From: Pseudomonas sp. ISL-84
GTDB lineage: Bacteria > Bacillota > Bacilli > Bacillales > Cytobacillaceae
DNA: 64,000 nt
Assembly: GCA_018613035.1 (NCBI GenBank)
Contig: JAGGRA010000032.1
Location: 1 to 64,000 of the forward strand
Direction: 5' to 3'
A program made the translations under genes and the position numbers. The notes under the pieces are model-generated. The model saw only the letters and a program-made list of their open reading frames with translations, was not told where the DNA came from and did not search any database. The number at the start of each line of letters is the position of its first letter. Within the stretch, counting starts at the first letter, position 1. Below, piece by piece: positions 55,006 to 64,000 of this stretch.

Positions 55006-56171
55006 AGGTAAAAAAATATATAGCATCTTCAATGCCTGATGCAATGAAACAAATTCGGGCAGAGCTTGGGAATGAGGCTGTTATTTTAAATTCAAGAGTT
55101 GTTCATACTGGCGGAGTACTCGGCTTTTTTAAAAAAAGAAGCATAGAAGTGATGGCAGCGGTAGATCCAAAACGTGAAATAGAGAAGAAGCCTCTAATAA
55201 ATCCTGCTTCTCCACAGAAAAGGACTTCTTCATACCAATCTCAGAAGAAAGCAGAGGAACAAACAAGAAAAGCAAACCTGCAATCAGATATCAAGCCATC
55301 GGATGAAATGATAAAGGAAATTAGCGACCTGAAAAGAATGATGTCCAATTTGGCTGCCACCCAACAAAGCGGTCCATCCTATCCTGAAGCAATCAAGAAA
55401 GTTCAGGCCATTCTTAATGAGCAAGAACTGGAGAAAAACCTTCAGGATCAAGCTCTTGTCGCATTGCTTGAAAAATGGCATCAGAGCGGAGCAGGTGCAG
55501 GGGATTCTGAAGTGTTGGAGTGGACGGAAACAGAGCTGGAGAGAGAGATAGATGGAATTCCTTTTGGGGGAATATCTTTTACCAAAAAATATATCAATGT
55601 TGCAGGGCCAACTGGGGTCGGCAAGACAACCACACTTGCAAAAATGGCAGCAGAGTGTGTAATTAAGCATAAAAAAAAGGTTGCGTTTATTACAACAGAT
55701 ACCTATAGAATAGCGGCTATCGATCAATTAAAAACTTATGCCAAAATATTAAATGTTCCTCTGGAGGTTTGCTATACAATAGAAGATTTCAAGCAAGCAG
55801 CAGAAAAGCTTAAAGAAAATGATTTAATTTTAATTGATACAGCTGGCCGGAATTTCCGAAATAAACAGTATGTAGAAGATTTGCTAAATGTCATTGATTT
55901 TAAAAATGATATGGAAACCTTTTTAGTTCTCTCGCTTACAGCGAAACAGAGGGATATGGAGGATATCTACAGGCAATTTTCCATCATCGATATTGATAAG
56001 CTGATCTTTACGAAAGCAGACGAAACCTCAACCTATGGAGCAATGTATAACTTAATCCATAAATATAAAAAAGGTGCAGCATATATAACAAATGGCCAGG
56101 ATGTCCCGGATGATATCCTTGCTGCAGAGCCAAATGTTATTGTAAAGCAGTTATTGGGGACGATAAAATGA
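55002..56171 (+). CDS. flhF: Flagellar biosynthesis GTPase FlhF
   Basis: 389 residues, an SRP-family GTPase. Basic N-terminal B domain and linker (1-110), N domain, then P-loop GPTGVGKT (about 202-209), DTAGRNFRNKQ, and FTKADETSTYGA. FlhF with FlhG sets flagellar placement and number. The overlap with flhA and with flhG (ATGA) indicates coupled translation. Confidence 0.97.
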   Translation: MKVKKYIASSMPDAMKQIRAELGNEAVILNSRVVHTGGVLGFFKKRSIEVMAAVDPKREIEKKPLINPASPQKRTSSYQSQKKAEEQTRKANLQSDIKPSDEMIKEISDLKRMMSNLAATQQSGPSYPEAIKKVQAILNEQELEKNLQDQALVALLEKWHQSGAGAGDSEVLEWTETELEREIDGIPFGGISFTKKYINVAGPTGVGKTTTLAKMAAECVIKHKKKVAFITTDTYRIAAIDQLKTYAKILNVPLEVCYTIEDFKQAAEKLKENDLILIDTAGRNFRNKQYVEDLLNVIDFKNDMETFLVLSLTAKQRDMEDIYRQFSIIDIDKLIFTKADETSTYGAMYNLIHKYKKGAAYITNGQDVPDDILAAEPNVIVKQLLGTIK

Positions 56172-57043
56172 ACGACCAGGCAGAGAAGCTGAGAGCGAGG
56201 CTGCTCGAGGAAAGCAGCAAACGCCCCATGTCCAAAACAATAGCAGTTGTCAGCGGAAAAGGGGGCGTGGGGAAATCAAATTTCTCTTTGAATTTTTCTA
56301 TTTCCCTGTGCCAAAAAGGCGATAAAGTTTTATTATTTGACATGGATATTGGAATGGGCAACCTTGATATCCTAATGGGAAGAACATCTACTTACTCTAT
56401 AGCCGATTTTTTTGAAAAGAATCGATCTTTAAACGATATTGTAGCAGAAGGCCCAAATGGACTCCGCTATATTGCCGGGGGAACGGGGCTTTCCCATATA
56501 GTAAAACTTGAGGATGAACAAATTTCAAGATTTACTGAGGAGTTGGCTGCCCTCATGGGAAACTATGATTATGTGATTTTTGATATGGGTGCGGGCATTA
56601 CTGAGGAATCAGCAAGATTCATCCTCTCAGTACAGGAAATTGCAGTGATTACAACACCTGAACCTACTTCGATTACTGATGCCTATTCGGCTATGAAGCA
56701 AATACATCTGCTGGATGACAGTATCCCTTTTTATATAGTCTTAAACAGGGCACAAGGAGAAAAGGAAGGTCAGGATACGTTTAAAAGACTTTCTGATGTT
56801 TTAAAAAGATTCCTAGGAAGAGAATCTTTTTTACTTGGTATTCTGCCTGATGACCGATACATCCAGCAGGCGGTAAAAAGACAAATTCCTTTTATCCTCT
56901 ACCATGAAAAATCTCCTGCTGCGAAAGCTATTCAACATATGGCTGATAAAATGGGCTGCCGGCCAGCCGATTCGGCAGCAGGGAAAAATCATTCCTACCA
57001 ATTTATATCAAAGCTAAAGAAATTTCTTTTTGAAAGGCAGTGA
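56168..57043 (+). CDS. flhG: MinD-like ATPase FlhG (YlxH)
   Basis: 291 residues. Deviant Walker A KGGVGKSNFS (about 31-40), DMDIGMGNLDILMG and FDMGAGITEESARF are MinD/ParA features, and an amphipathic C-terminal stretch likely binds membrane. It stimulates the FlhF GTPase and limits flagella number. Overlaps flhF by four bases. Confidence 0.96.
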   Translation: MNDQAEKLRARLLEESSKRPMSKTIAVVSGKGGVGKSNFSLNFSISLCQKGDKVLLFDMDIGMGNLDILMGRTSTYSIADFFEKNRSLNDIVAEGPNGLRYIAGGTGLSHIVKLEDEQISRFTEELAALMGNYDYVIFDMGAGITEESARFILSVQEIAVITTPEPTSITDAYSAMKQIHLLDDSIPFYIVLNRAQGEKEGQDTFKRLSDVLKRFLGRESFLLGILPDDRYIQQAVKRQIPFILYHEKSPAAKAIQHMADKMGCRPADSAAGKNHSYQFISKLKKFLFERQ

Positions 57044-57048
57044 ATCAC

Positions 57049-58149
57049 ATGAAGAGAATCAACGTGCTTATTATAGATGATTCGGCCTTTATGAGGAAGC
57101 TTATTGCCGATTTTTTATCTCAGGATCCCCGACTGAATGTTGTGGGCACAGCAAGAAATGGAGAAGACGGACTAAGGAAGATAAAAGAATTAAATCCGGA
57201 TGTTGTAACCATGGACGTTGAAATGCCTGTCCTTAATGGGCTTGCAGCTTTAAAGATTATTATGAAATCACGGCCAGTTCCGGTTGTGATGCTTTCCAGT
57301 ACTACGAAGGAAGGCGCTGATAATACATTCGCCGCCATGGAATATGGTGCAGTGGATTTTATTGCGAAGCCATCAGGAACGCTCTCTCTGGATTTACATA
57401 AAATAAAAGCCGAATTAGCAGAGAAAGTCGTGTCGGCAAGCAAAGCCAATATAACGAATCTGGGTATTATTTCTTCTCTTGGAAAAAATCGTAAGGAAAT
57501 CGAGCGGAATTATAGTAAAATAGAACTAAATAAGTCTATTGATCAATCAATTGGTGCTGCTATTAAATCAAGTACACATGATAAACGAATTATTTGTATC
57601 GGCACATCAACCGGCGGCCCAAGAGCCCTTCAAAAGGTTTTAACAAAGCTCCCAGGAGACCTGAATGCTCCAGTCTTAATTGTCCAGCATATGCCCGCAG
57701 GATTTACCAAATCACTGGCCAGCAGGTTGAATGGCTTGTCCGAATTGACTGTAAAGGAAGCTGAAAAAGGGGATATCCTTGAGAAAGGCACAGCATATAT
57801 TGCTCCTGGTGGATTCCATCTGAAAGTGGGAAGTTCAGGGCGAGATCTGGTGCTTCAGCTGGATCAATCTCCTCCTAAAAACGGACATCGTCCCTCAGTG
57901 GATATTATGTTTCAATCTGTGAGTGAATTGATGGGTTTTCGGAAGATAGCAGTTATTATGACTGGAATGGGAGCAGATGGCAGAGAAGGCCTAGCTGCTA
58001 TAAAAAAAAGCGGGGATGTAATAGCGATTGCTGAATCAAAGGAAACCTCAATTGTTTTTGGGATGCCAAGAGCAGCAATTGAGGCTGGCTTAATAGATGA
58101 TGTCCAAAATGTTGATCGAATTGCAGAATCCATATTGAAATATGTTTAA
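57049..58149 (+). CDS. cheB: Chemotaxis protein-glutamate methylesterase CheB
   Basis: 366 residues. N-terminal receiver domain with Asp10, Asp11 and phospho-acceptor Asp56 (TMDVEMPVLNG), linked to a methylesterase domain with catalytic Ser in GTSTGGPRALQ, His in VQHMPAGFT and Asp in GMGADGREGL. It removes methyl groups from chemoreceptors. ATG 57049 is preferred to GTG 57040, but ribosome-site spacing is not ideal for either (11 and 2 bases). Confidence 0.95.
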   Translation: MKRINVLIIDDSAFMRKLIADFLSQDPRLNVVGTARNGEDGLRKIKELNPDVVTMDVEMPVLNGLAALKIIMKSRPVPVVMLSSTTKEGADNTFAAMEYGAVDFIAKPSGTLSLDLHKIKAELAEKVVSASKANITNLGIISSLGKNRKEIERNYSKIELNKSIDQSIGAAIKSSTHDKRIICIGTSTGGPRALQKVLTKLPGDLNAPVLIVQHMPAGFTKSLASRLNGLSELTVKEAEKGDILEKGTAYIAPGGFHLKVGSSGRDLVLQLDQSPPKNGHRPSVDIMFQSVSELMGFRKIAVIMTGMGADGREGLAAIKKSGDVIAIAESKETSIVFGMPRAAIEAGLIDDVQNVDRIAESILKYV

Positions 58150-58168
58150 AGCCGAGGGGTGCAGGCGC

Positions 58169-60205
58169 ATGGAGATGAACCAATATTTAGAGGTGTTTAT
58201 TGAAGAAAGTAAGGAGCATTTGCAGGCATGTAATGAACAGCTTCTTAAATTAGAGAAAAAACCCGGAGATATTAAAATTGTTAACGAGATTTTTCGGTCG
58301 GCACATACATTAAAAGGCATGTCGGCAACAATGGGATATGAGGATCTCGCAAGCCTTACCCACCAAATGGAGAATGTCCTTGATGCCATCAGAAACAAGA
58401 AAATTAAAGTGAATGCAGGAATTCTGGATGTTATTTTTTTGGCTGTCGATGACCTCGAAGCAATGGTTCATTCCATTGCTGAAGGAGGGGACGGCAAAAG
58501 AGACGTTTCAAAAGCAGTTGCTAAATTAAAACTGATTGAAATGGGACAAAGCCATGCACAGGCTGAAGCAAAAGCAGAAACTGCTGTGGCACTCGCAGAG
58601 CCTTCAGCAGCTGTTAAAAGCACCTATGATGAATTTGAATTGACAGTCATTCAACAATCAAGGGAGCAAGGGTTTGAAACATATGAAATATCGATTGCAT
58701 TGCGGGAGGATTGTTTACTGAAGGCAGCAAGAGTTTATATGGTTTTTGAAGTGCTGGAGAAAATGGGGGAAGTAATTAAAGCAACACCACCTGTAGAGGA
58801 GCTCGAAGAAGAGCAATTTGACCAGGATTTCTCTATCACAATTGTGTCTCAGGAATCCCGGGAGGATATCCAGCAAAAACTATTGAAAGTGTCTGAAGTT
58901 GAGAAAGCAAACGTTATGCCGCTATCTCTTGATGACCTGCGCCATCAAGAGCCTGAAAAAGAGGAAGAAGCTCGGCCCCGATCCTCATCTGCAGATTTCA
59001 AAGTGGATGAAAGCCTGCCAAGGGAAGAAAAGAAAGCCCCTGCAGCCAAGCAGGCAAGCAATAAAACGATCAGGGTAAATATTGAAAGACTTGATATCCT
59101 GATGAATTTGTTTGAAGAACTTGTTATTGACAGGGGACGGCTTGAGCAAATATCCCGGGAAGTAAACAATCAGGAGCTGCATGAGACTGTAGAACACATG
59201 TCAAGGATATCGGGTGATTTGCAAAATATTATCCTTAACATGAGAATGGTTCCAATCGAAACAGTATTTAATCGCTTCCCAAGAATGGTAAGACAGCTGG
59301 CGAGGGATTTAAATAAAAAAATCAACCTCGAAATTGTCGGTGCAGAGACTGAACTTGATCGGACTGTCATTGATGAAATCGGTGATCCGCTTGTTCATTT
59401 AATCCGCAATGCGCTCGATCATGGGGTCGAGACACCTGAAATTCGTAAAGCAAATGGGAAAAGTGAAGAAGGAAGTGTCATTCTAAAAGCTTATCACAGC
59501 GGCAATCATGTATTTATTGAAATTGAGGATGATGGTTCCGGCATCAGCAAAGAAAAGGTGATCAGTAAAGCGCTTAAGAACGGCATTATTACTGAACAAG
59601 CCGCTGCAGCTTTAACAGACAAGCAGGCTTATGAATTAATATTTGCTTCCGGTTTCTCTACTGCCGAAAAAATATCAGATGTCTCCGGGCGAGGAGTTGG
59701 CCTGGATGTTGTGAAAAATACAATCGAATCATTGGGCGGCTCAGTTTCCATTGATTCAAAAGTTGGCCAGGGCTCCATTTTCTCTATTCAGCTTCCGCTA
59801 ACCTTATCAATCATTTCTGTCATGCTGGTGGAGATAGAAGAAGAAAAATTTGCCATACCCCTTTCCTCCATCATTGAAACAGCCATAATAAAAAAAGGTG
59901 ATATCCTGAGTGCGCACAACCAGAAAGTGATTGACTTCAGAGGAAAGGTTGTCCCGCTTCTTTCATTGAAAGATATCTTTAATGTTCCTTCGGAGAACCA
60001 GGATGGCGAATTTTTATCTGTTGTCATAGTCAGGAAAGGCGAAAAGATGGCTGGGCTGATAGTAGATTCCTTTATCGGCCAGCAAGAGATCGTTTTAAAA
60101 TCGCTTGGAAATTATCTAACCAATGTATTTGCCATTTCCGGAGCGACCATTCTTGGAGATGGCCAGGTTGCTTTAATTGTAGACTGCAATGCTTTGATTA
60201 AATAA
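58169..60205 (+). CDS. cheA: Chemotaxis histidine kinase CheA
   Basis: 678 residues. P1 domain with phosphorylated His46 (RSAHTLKGMSA), CheY-binding P2 (about 155-235), dimerisation P3, ATP-binding P4 (HLIRNALDHGVETPE; DDGSGISKE; SGRGVGLDVV) and CheW-like P5. It phosphorylates CheY and CheB. ATG 58169 with GAGGGGTG 7 bases upstream is chosen; an ATG at 58142 inside cheB lacks a site. Confidence 0.97.
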   Translation: MEMNQYLEVFIEESKEHLQACNEQLLKLEKKPGDIKIVNEIFRSAHTLKGMSATMGYEDLASLTHQMENVLDAIRNKKIKVNAGILDVIFLAVDDLEAMVHSIAEGGDGKRDVSKAVAKLKLIEMGQSHAQAEAKAETAVALAEPSAAVKSTYDEFELTVIQQSREQGFETYEISIALREDCLLKAARVYMVFEVLEKMGEVIKATPPVEELEEEQFDQDFSITIVSQESREDIQQKLLKVSEVEKANVMPLSLDDLRHQEPEKEEEARPRSSSADFKVDESLPREEKKAPAAKQASNKTIRVNIERLDILMNLFEELVIDRGRLEQISREVNNQELHETVEHMSRISGDLQNIILNMRMVPIETVFNRFPRMVRQLARDLNKKINLEIVGAETELDRTVIDEIGDPLVHLIRNALDHGVETPEIRKANGKSEEGSVILKAYHSGNHVFIEIEDDGSGISKEKVISKALKNGIITEQAAAALTDKQAYELIFASGFSTAEKISDVSGRGVGLDVVKNTIESLGGSVSIDSKVGQGSIFSIQLPLTLSIISVMLVEIEEEKFAIPLSSIIETAIIKKGDILSAHNQKVIDFRGKVVPLLSLKDIFNVPSENQDGEFLSVVIVRKGEKMAGLIVDSFIGQQEIVLKSLGNYLTNVFAISGATILGDGQVALIVDCNALIK

Positions 60206-60260
60206 TGTCATAGTTTATGTGATCCCATATTTACTATTTAAGAGTTTATTTAGTTATTAT

Positions 60261-60299
60261 GCTCTGTTTACTGTAACCAACAGGCAAGTTTAACAGAGC
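60261..60299 (+). other. Inverted repeat before cheW
   Basis: GCTCTGTT (60261-60268) and AACAGAGC (60292-60299) are perfect arms with an inner CTGT/ACAG pair, in the 117-base gap between cheA and cheW and ending 9 bases before the cheW ribosome site AAAGGAG. No U-tract follows. It may tune cheW translation or protect an mRNA end. Confidence 0.45.
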
Positions 60300-60322
60300 T
60301 ATCCAGCAAAGGAGTGACCAGA

Positions 60323-60796
60323 ATGACTGAGGCGGCAGTGGCAGATTTTAAATTAATCGTGTTTCAATTGAAAGATAAGGAATATGCTATTCCAGTTAAC
60401 CAGGTACGTTCGATCGAAAAGGTGCAGTACATAACAAGAGTTCCGCGAACAGCCGGCTTTGTGAAAGGGGTTATAAATCTGCGGGGGGTTGTTACACCAA
60501 TCATCAGCCTAAGAAGCAGGTTTAACCTTGAGGAGGCCGAGTATACCGACCATACCCGAGTTATAATTACCGTTTTGGATGGTGTGGAGGTAGGCCTGAT
60601 CGTTGATTCTGCCAATGATGTAATCGATGTATCCGCAGAATCAGTTGAGCCTCCTCCTGAGGTTGTCGGTGCCGAAGAGGCAGATTTTATAAAAGGTGTT
60701 ACAAAAATTGATAAAAGATTAATGATATTAATAGATTTGGAAAAAGTTCTTAATCCTGATGAACTGGCAATCCAGAGCGAAGCAGAAGGAATGTAA
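60323..60796 (+). CDS. cheW: Chemotaxis adaptor protein CheW
   Basis: 157 residues, two SH3-like subdomains. LIVFQLKDKEYAIPVNQVRS at the N-terminus, GFVKGVINLRGVVTPIISLR and the ending KRLMILIDLEKVL are typical. It links receptors to CheA. ATG 60323 has AAAGGAG 8 bases upstream; an in-frame GTG at 60314 overlaps that site. cheC follows one base after the stop. Confidence 0.97.
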   Translation: MTEAAVADFKLIVFQLKDKEYAIPVNQVRSIEKVQYITRVPRTAGFVKGVINLRGVVTPIISLRSRFNLEEAEYTDHTRVIITVLDGVEVGLIVDSANDVIDVSAESVEPPPEVVGAEEADFIKGVTKIDKRLMILIDLEKVLNPDELAIQSEAEGM

Positions 60797-60797
60797 G

Positions 60798-61442
60798 ATG
60801 AATTCTATAAAAAAAAATATCAGCTCGATGCATTTGGATATTTTAAAAGAAATCGGCAATATTGGTGCAGGCCATGCTGCGACGGCTCTTTCTACTCTGC
60901 TCGATAAAAAAATAGATATGACAGTTCCGGATGTAAGGGTTGTTTCTTTTGAGGAAATGATGGACATGGCCGGGGGTTCAGATAATATAGTGGCCGGGGT
61001 ATTTCTGAGGATTGAAGGAGATGCGCCAGGCAGCATGTTCTTTGTTCTGCCGCTGAAACAGGCAGAGATATTTATTCAAGCATTGCCTGGCAGCATTGTT
61101 TTCAATGCAGAAGAAACGCCTTACAATGAACTTGCTTTATCTGCCCTGCAAGAACTAGGGAATATCCTTTCAGGTTCTTATTTATCTTCCTTATCTGATT
61201 TTACGAACCTGTCCCTATTTCCATCTGTGCCCATGCTTAGCATTGATATGGTCGGAGCCATTATCGGCACTGGTTTGCTTGAAATTTCCCAAGTAAGCGA
61301 TTATGCCATCGTGATCGATACGGCCTTGAACGAAGAAAGTCAATCTGACGGGGATTCCGTTAAAGGCCATTTCTTCCTGCTTCCGGACCCTGAGTCCTTT
61401 AAAATCATTTTTAAAGCATTGGGAGTCCCGGATCATGAATAA
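60798..61442 (+). CDS. cheC: CheY-P phosphatase CheC
   Basis: 214 residues. Two conserved active segments, [20 protein letters not shown] (near residues 15-35) and [19 protein letters not shown] (near 115-135), match the CheC/FliY phosphatase family. It dephosphorylates CheY-P and is stimulated by CheD. ATG 60798 fits the conserved N-terminus with AGAAGGA upstream. Overlaps cheD by eight bases. Confidence 0.95.
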   Translation: MNSIKKNISSMHLDILKEIGNIGAGHAATALSTLLDKKIDMTVPDVRVVSFEEMMDMAGGSDNIVAGVFLRIEGDAPGSMFFVLPLKQAEIFIQALPGSIVFNAEETPYNELALSALQELGNILSGSYLSSLSDFTNLSLFPSVPMLSIDMVGAIIGTGLLEISQVSDYAIVIDTALNEESQSDGDSVKGHFFLLPDPESFKIIFKALGVPDHE

Positions 61443-61932
61443 GCTGCTTGAAACAGTAAAAGTTGGTATAGCAGATATGAATATTGTTAAAACGCCGAAT
61501 TTAATCAGGACATCAGGATTAGGATCCTGTGTAGGGGTAGTGGTATTTGATCTTGGCTTCGGGATTGCAGGCCTCGCCCATGTGATGCTCCCCGACTCAT
61601 CTCTTGCAAAAGGAGCAGCCTTTAATTCAGCTAAATATGCCGATACGGCAATCAGGGAACTCGTCAGCCTCATATCAAAGAGCGGCGCGAGGTCTTCCTG
61701 TTTAAAAGCAAAGATTGCTGGAGGAGCCCAAATGTTTCAGTTTTCTTCCGGCAGTGATTTAATGAGAATCGGTCCCAGAAACGTGGAAGCTGTGAAAAAG
61801 GAGCTGACATTATTAAAGATTGACATTCTCGCAGAAGATGTAGGCGGAAACAGCGGAAGAACCATCGAATTCGACCCGGCAACAGGCAAATTAAATATCC
61901 GGACTGTCAATAAAGGTGAATTCATGATTTAA
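61435..61932 (+). CDS. cheD: Chemoreceptor glutamine deamidase CheD
   Basis: 165 residues. Catalytic Cys in [13 protein letters not shown] and His in [11 protein letters not shown] are present, and KIAGGAQMF is conserved. CheD deamidates receptors and forms a complex with CheC. Starts inside cheC (ATG 61435), so the two are made together, matching their interaction. Confidence 0.96.
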   Translation: MNKLLETVKVGIADMNIVKTPNLIRTSGLGSCVGVVVFDLGFGIAGLAHVMLPDSSLAKGAAFNSAKYADTAIRELVSLISKSGARSSCLKAKIAGGAQMFQFSSGSDLMRIGPRNVEAVKKELTLLKIDILAEDVGGNSGRTIEFDPATGKLNIRTVNKGEFMI

Positions 61933-62003
61933 GGGCTGCTAAATAATGGATAGATGAATGCCTGCCTTAGATGGCCAAAATAAATCAGTTTTTTATCCAA
62001 AGG

Positions 62004-62137
62004 CTGTGTCAAAGCCCATTGTTGATTTTGGCATCCTATTGATTGGAGCTTGTCAAAGGGATACCCTGTATGCGCGAGTGCGCCGAGGAGCATCGGACCG
62101 CCCGCAGTTCGCTAGCTCTTGGAGCGGAAATCAACAG
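62004..62137 (+). repeat. Dispersed repeat family 1 before sigD
   Basis: GTTGATTTTGGCATCC, ATTGATTGGAGCTTGTC, GCGCGAGTGCGCCGAGGAG and TTGGAGCGGAAATCAACAGG mark a rearranged family-1 copy. The left flank AGGCTGTGTCAAAGCCCATT adds a second conserved block not seen in the other copies. It fills most of the 387-base gap 61933-62319 between cheD and sigD. A 96-codon open frame across it is rejected. The rest of the gap holds the sigD promoter candidate. Confidence 0.7.
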
Positions 62138-62250
62138 GCGAATTTAATAGATCTAATCCAGCTCCCGGCTGGTAACTGCTTTCCCGATCACTTATATACC
62201 TTGCAGAAAAAGCCTTGGATTATCAGCTGGATAGAGTCTGAGTTTTAATA

Positions 62251-62277
62251 TTGTTAGAGGAAATATTTTGATATAAT
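62251..62277 (+). promoter_or_regulatory. Candidate internal sigma-A promoter for sigD
   Basis: TTGTTA at 62251-62256, 15 bases, TATAAT at 62272-62277, with an extended -10 TGA. The perfect TATAAT plus TGn can compensate the short spacer. It would start transcription about 35 bases before the sigD start, independent of the distant fla/che promoter. Confidence 0.55.
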
Positions 62278-62319
62278 AGCGATAATTAATAGAAATGGGA
62301 ACGTTTGAGGAGGATGGCC

Positions 62320-63081
62320 ATGGCAGAGCTAACGATTGAAGAAAATACATACTGGGCTAAATGGGTCGACTCTCGTGATGCTCAAGCGGGGAACTTTCTT
62401 GCGAAGAGATATATGCCTCTCGTAAGCTATCATGTGCAGCGAATATCTGTGAACCTTCCTAAAAGTGTTTCAAGAGACGATATACGAAGCCTTGGTATGA
62501 TGGGATTATACGATGCTTTGGAAAAATTTGATCCTAAGAGAGATTTAAAGTTTGATACATACGCTTCCTTTCGAATCCGGGGTGCGATTTTAGACGGATT
62601 AAGAAAAGAAGATTGGCTTCCCCGGAGTACAAGGGAGAAAGCCAAGAAAATTGAAGCGGCTATGGAAAACCTGGAGCAGCGGCTGATGCGAAATGCTACG
62701 GTAGGGGAAATTGCCGACGAGGTTCAAATGGGGGAAGAAGAAGTTTATACAGTAATGAACGAACACTTTTATGCAAACGTTTTATCAATCGATGAACAGC
62801 CTGGCGATTCTGATGATAAAGAAGGCGGTTCATTTGCCATTAAGGATGACAAAGCAGTTATACCGGAAGAAAAGGTATTGAAAAACGAGATACTGGAAGA
62901 AATGGCCGAAAGAATCCTGCAATTGAATGAAAAAGAACAGCTGGTTATCAGTTTATTTTACAAGGAAGAATTAACTTTAACAGAAATAGGCGAAGTGATG
63001 GGTTTGTCAACATCGCGAATATCCCAGATTCATTCCAAAGCTATATTTAAGCTCAGACAGTCGCTGGGAAAAGTTTTATAA
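62320..63081 (+). CDS. sigD: RNA polymerase sigma factor SigD (FliA)
   Basis: 253 residues, matching B. subtilis SigD. Region 2 (RYMPLVSYHVQRISVNLPKS, then GLYDALEKFDPKRDLKFDTY), region 3, and region 4 (LTLTEIGEVMGLSTSRISQI) are complete. SigD directs late flagellar, autolysin and chemotaxis genes and is held by FlgM. ATG 62320 is chosen with GAGGAGG 6 bases upstream; TTG 62305 and ATG 62314 precede or overlap that site. Confidence 0.97.
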   Translation: MAELTIEENTYWAKWVDSRDAQAGNFLAKRYMPLVSYHVQRISVNLPKSVSRDDIRSLGMMGLYDALEKFDPKRDLKFDTYASFRIRGAILDGLRKEDWLPRSTREKAKKIEAAMENLEQRLMRNATVGEIADEVQMGEEEVYTVMNEHFYANVLSIDEQPGDSDDKEGGSFAIKDDKAVIPEEKVLKNEILEEMAERILQLNEKEQLVISLFYKEELTLTEIGEVMGLSTSRISQIHSKAIFKLRQSLGKVL

Positions 63082-63120
63082 AACTTGCCCGGCTCCTATC
63101 TGCAGAAAGAAGGAATCAGT

Positions 63121-64000
63121 ATGGAAATTCAGTTTCAGATTTTAGTTGATAGAAATCGTTTATCTGCCATGCTGCAGCCCATAGACAGCAATGAAATAAA
63201 AGGGATCTCATCAGAAATAATAAAGAACCTTCTTGCCAGGGAGAAAATTACCTTTGGGATAAATGAAGAGGCGATAAAAAGGATTTGCCAGGACCCCCTT
63301 TCCGTGCAATATCCTATCATCATCGCCGAAGGGGTTCCTGCAGAAAACGGCAATGATGCGTATTTGCAGAATGAAATCCGCTATGCGGAAAAAACAAAAA
63401 GAGAAAAGTTCAACTTCAGAGATGTCCTTCATATTCCTTCTGTACAAAGAGGACAGATTTTAGCGTCCATTATCTCCCCAACACCAGGCACAGCCGGAAA
63501 GGATATTTTCGGTCATTCTATCCCCGCAAAGAATGGCAAGCCATTAAGAGTTAAGCCAGGCAAGAATGTAATTTTAAATGGAGAAAAATTTTATTCTTTA
63601 ATGGATGGCCAGGTAAGCTTCACCTCCAATTTCATCTCTGTGAATCCAATTTTTGAAGTGAACGGGGACCTTGACTTAAAAACTGGGAATATAGACTTTG
63701 TAGGGAATGTTTTGATTAGAGGAAATGTCCCGCCGGGCTATGAGATTAAAGCCGGAGGAGATATTATTGTCTACGGCCTCGTAGAAGGTTCCGTGCTCCA
63801 GGCAGACGGCAATATAATTGTTTCAGGAGGAATTACCGGCAGCCATAAAGGATCAGTTACATCCCGCGGGAATATTCAGGCAGCTTACCTTAACCAGGCA
63901 AATATCAAAGCTGAACATGATATAGTAATAAGAAAGTCAGTACTCCATAGCCAATTGCATGCCGGAGGAGCAATCCGCTGCAGCCAAGCAATGGTGATTG
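63121..64000 (+). CDS. DUF342/FapA-family protein, truncated by window end
   Basis: At least 293 residues, open at the right edge. Starts MEIQFQILVDRNRLSAMLQP with AAGGA about 8 bases upstream. A FapA-type N-terminal domain (about 65-175, PTPGTAGKDIFGHSIPAKNG near 121-140) leads into a parallel beta-helix-like repeat region (from about 180; GNIDFVGNVLIRGNVPPGYE, IKAGGDIIVYGLVEGS, QADGNIIVSGGITGSHKGSV). DUF342 proteins are little studied; roles in polymer binding or flagellar/cell-surface processes have been suggested. In B. subtilis swrB follows sigD; here this gene intervenes or replaces it. Confidence 0.85.
   Translation, partial: MEIQFQILVDRNRLSAMLQPIDSNEIKGISSEIIKNLLAREKITFGINEEAIKRICQDPLSVQYPIIIAEGVPAENGNDAYLQNEIRYAEKTKREKFNFRDVLHIPSVQRGQILASIISPTPGTAGKDIFGHSIPAKNGKPLRVKPGKNVILNGEKFYSLMDGQVSFTSNFISVNPIFEVNGDLDLKTGNIDFVGNVLIRGNVPPGYEIKAGGDIIVYGLVEGSVLQADGNIIVSGGITGSHKGSVTSRGNIQAAYLNQANIKAEHDIVIRKSVLHSQLHAGGAIRCSQAMVI

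Noticed and set aside
61958-62248. 96-codon + strand open frame between cheD and sigD
   Set aside because: It covers the repeat copy before sigD and lacks a Shine-Dalgarno sequence.

Overview
The window reads as a stretch of chromosome from a motile, spore-former-type Bacillaceae bacterium (low-GC Gram-positive). Gene order from ylxM to sigD follows the Bacillus subtilis map almost gene for gene, Shine-Dalgarno sequences are strong (AGGAGG type), TTG and GTG starts are common, and every gene is on the + strand. Sequence style and repeat content remind me of Cytobacillus/Mesobacillus-like bacilli, but genus cannot be fixed from the sequence alone. I see no rRNA, tRNA, CRISPR array, insertion sequence or phage gene.

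Region 1 (506-12739) is a tightly coupled eight-gene operon: a large secreted/membrane protein, an ABC-2 type ATPase and permease, a coiled-coil membrane protein with a Gly/Ser-rich tract, a MoxR AAA+ ATPase, a DUF58 protein, a BatA-like von Willebrand A (VWA) protein and a double-VWA membrane protein. It has no counterpart I know of next to ylxM in B. subtilis and is the least characterised block. A promoter at 226-253 overlaps a perfect palindrome.

Region 2 (13171-34935) is housekeeping: SRP (ylxM-ffh), ribosomal protein and ribosome/tRNA maturation genes (rpsP, khpA, ylqD, rimM, trmD, rplS), signal peptidase (lepB), ribosome GTPase rbgA, rnhB, a FliK-like/FlhB-like pair (ylqG, ylqH), succinyl-CoA synthetase (sucCD), dprA, topA, trmFO and the xerC-hslV-hslU-codY operon.

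Region 3 (35360-64000) is the long fla/che operon: rod and hook-basal-body genes (flgB, flgC, fliE, fliF), switch and export ATPase genes (fliG to fliJ), hook assembly (ylxF, fliK, flgD, a TIGR02530-type gene, flgE), swrD, fliL, the switch proteins fliM/fliY, cheY, the export gate (fliO to flhA), flhF/flhG, chemotaxis genes (cheB, cheA, cheW, cheC, cheD), sigD, and a DUF342/FapA-family gene cut by the window edge.

Two families of dispersed, structured intergenic repeats are present. The larger has six copies or partial copies, all in the same orientation, at about 96, 12864, 15643, 26750, 42481 and 62004. Two of these sit inside the fla/che operon, before fliK and before sigD. Several RNA-level signals also look non-random: a terminator-like hairpin between fliE and fliF, a hairpin that would bring a distant Shine-Dalgarno to the TTG start of swrD, and dyads before xerC, flhA and cheW.
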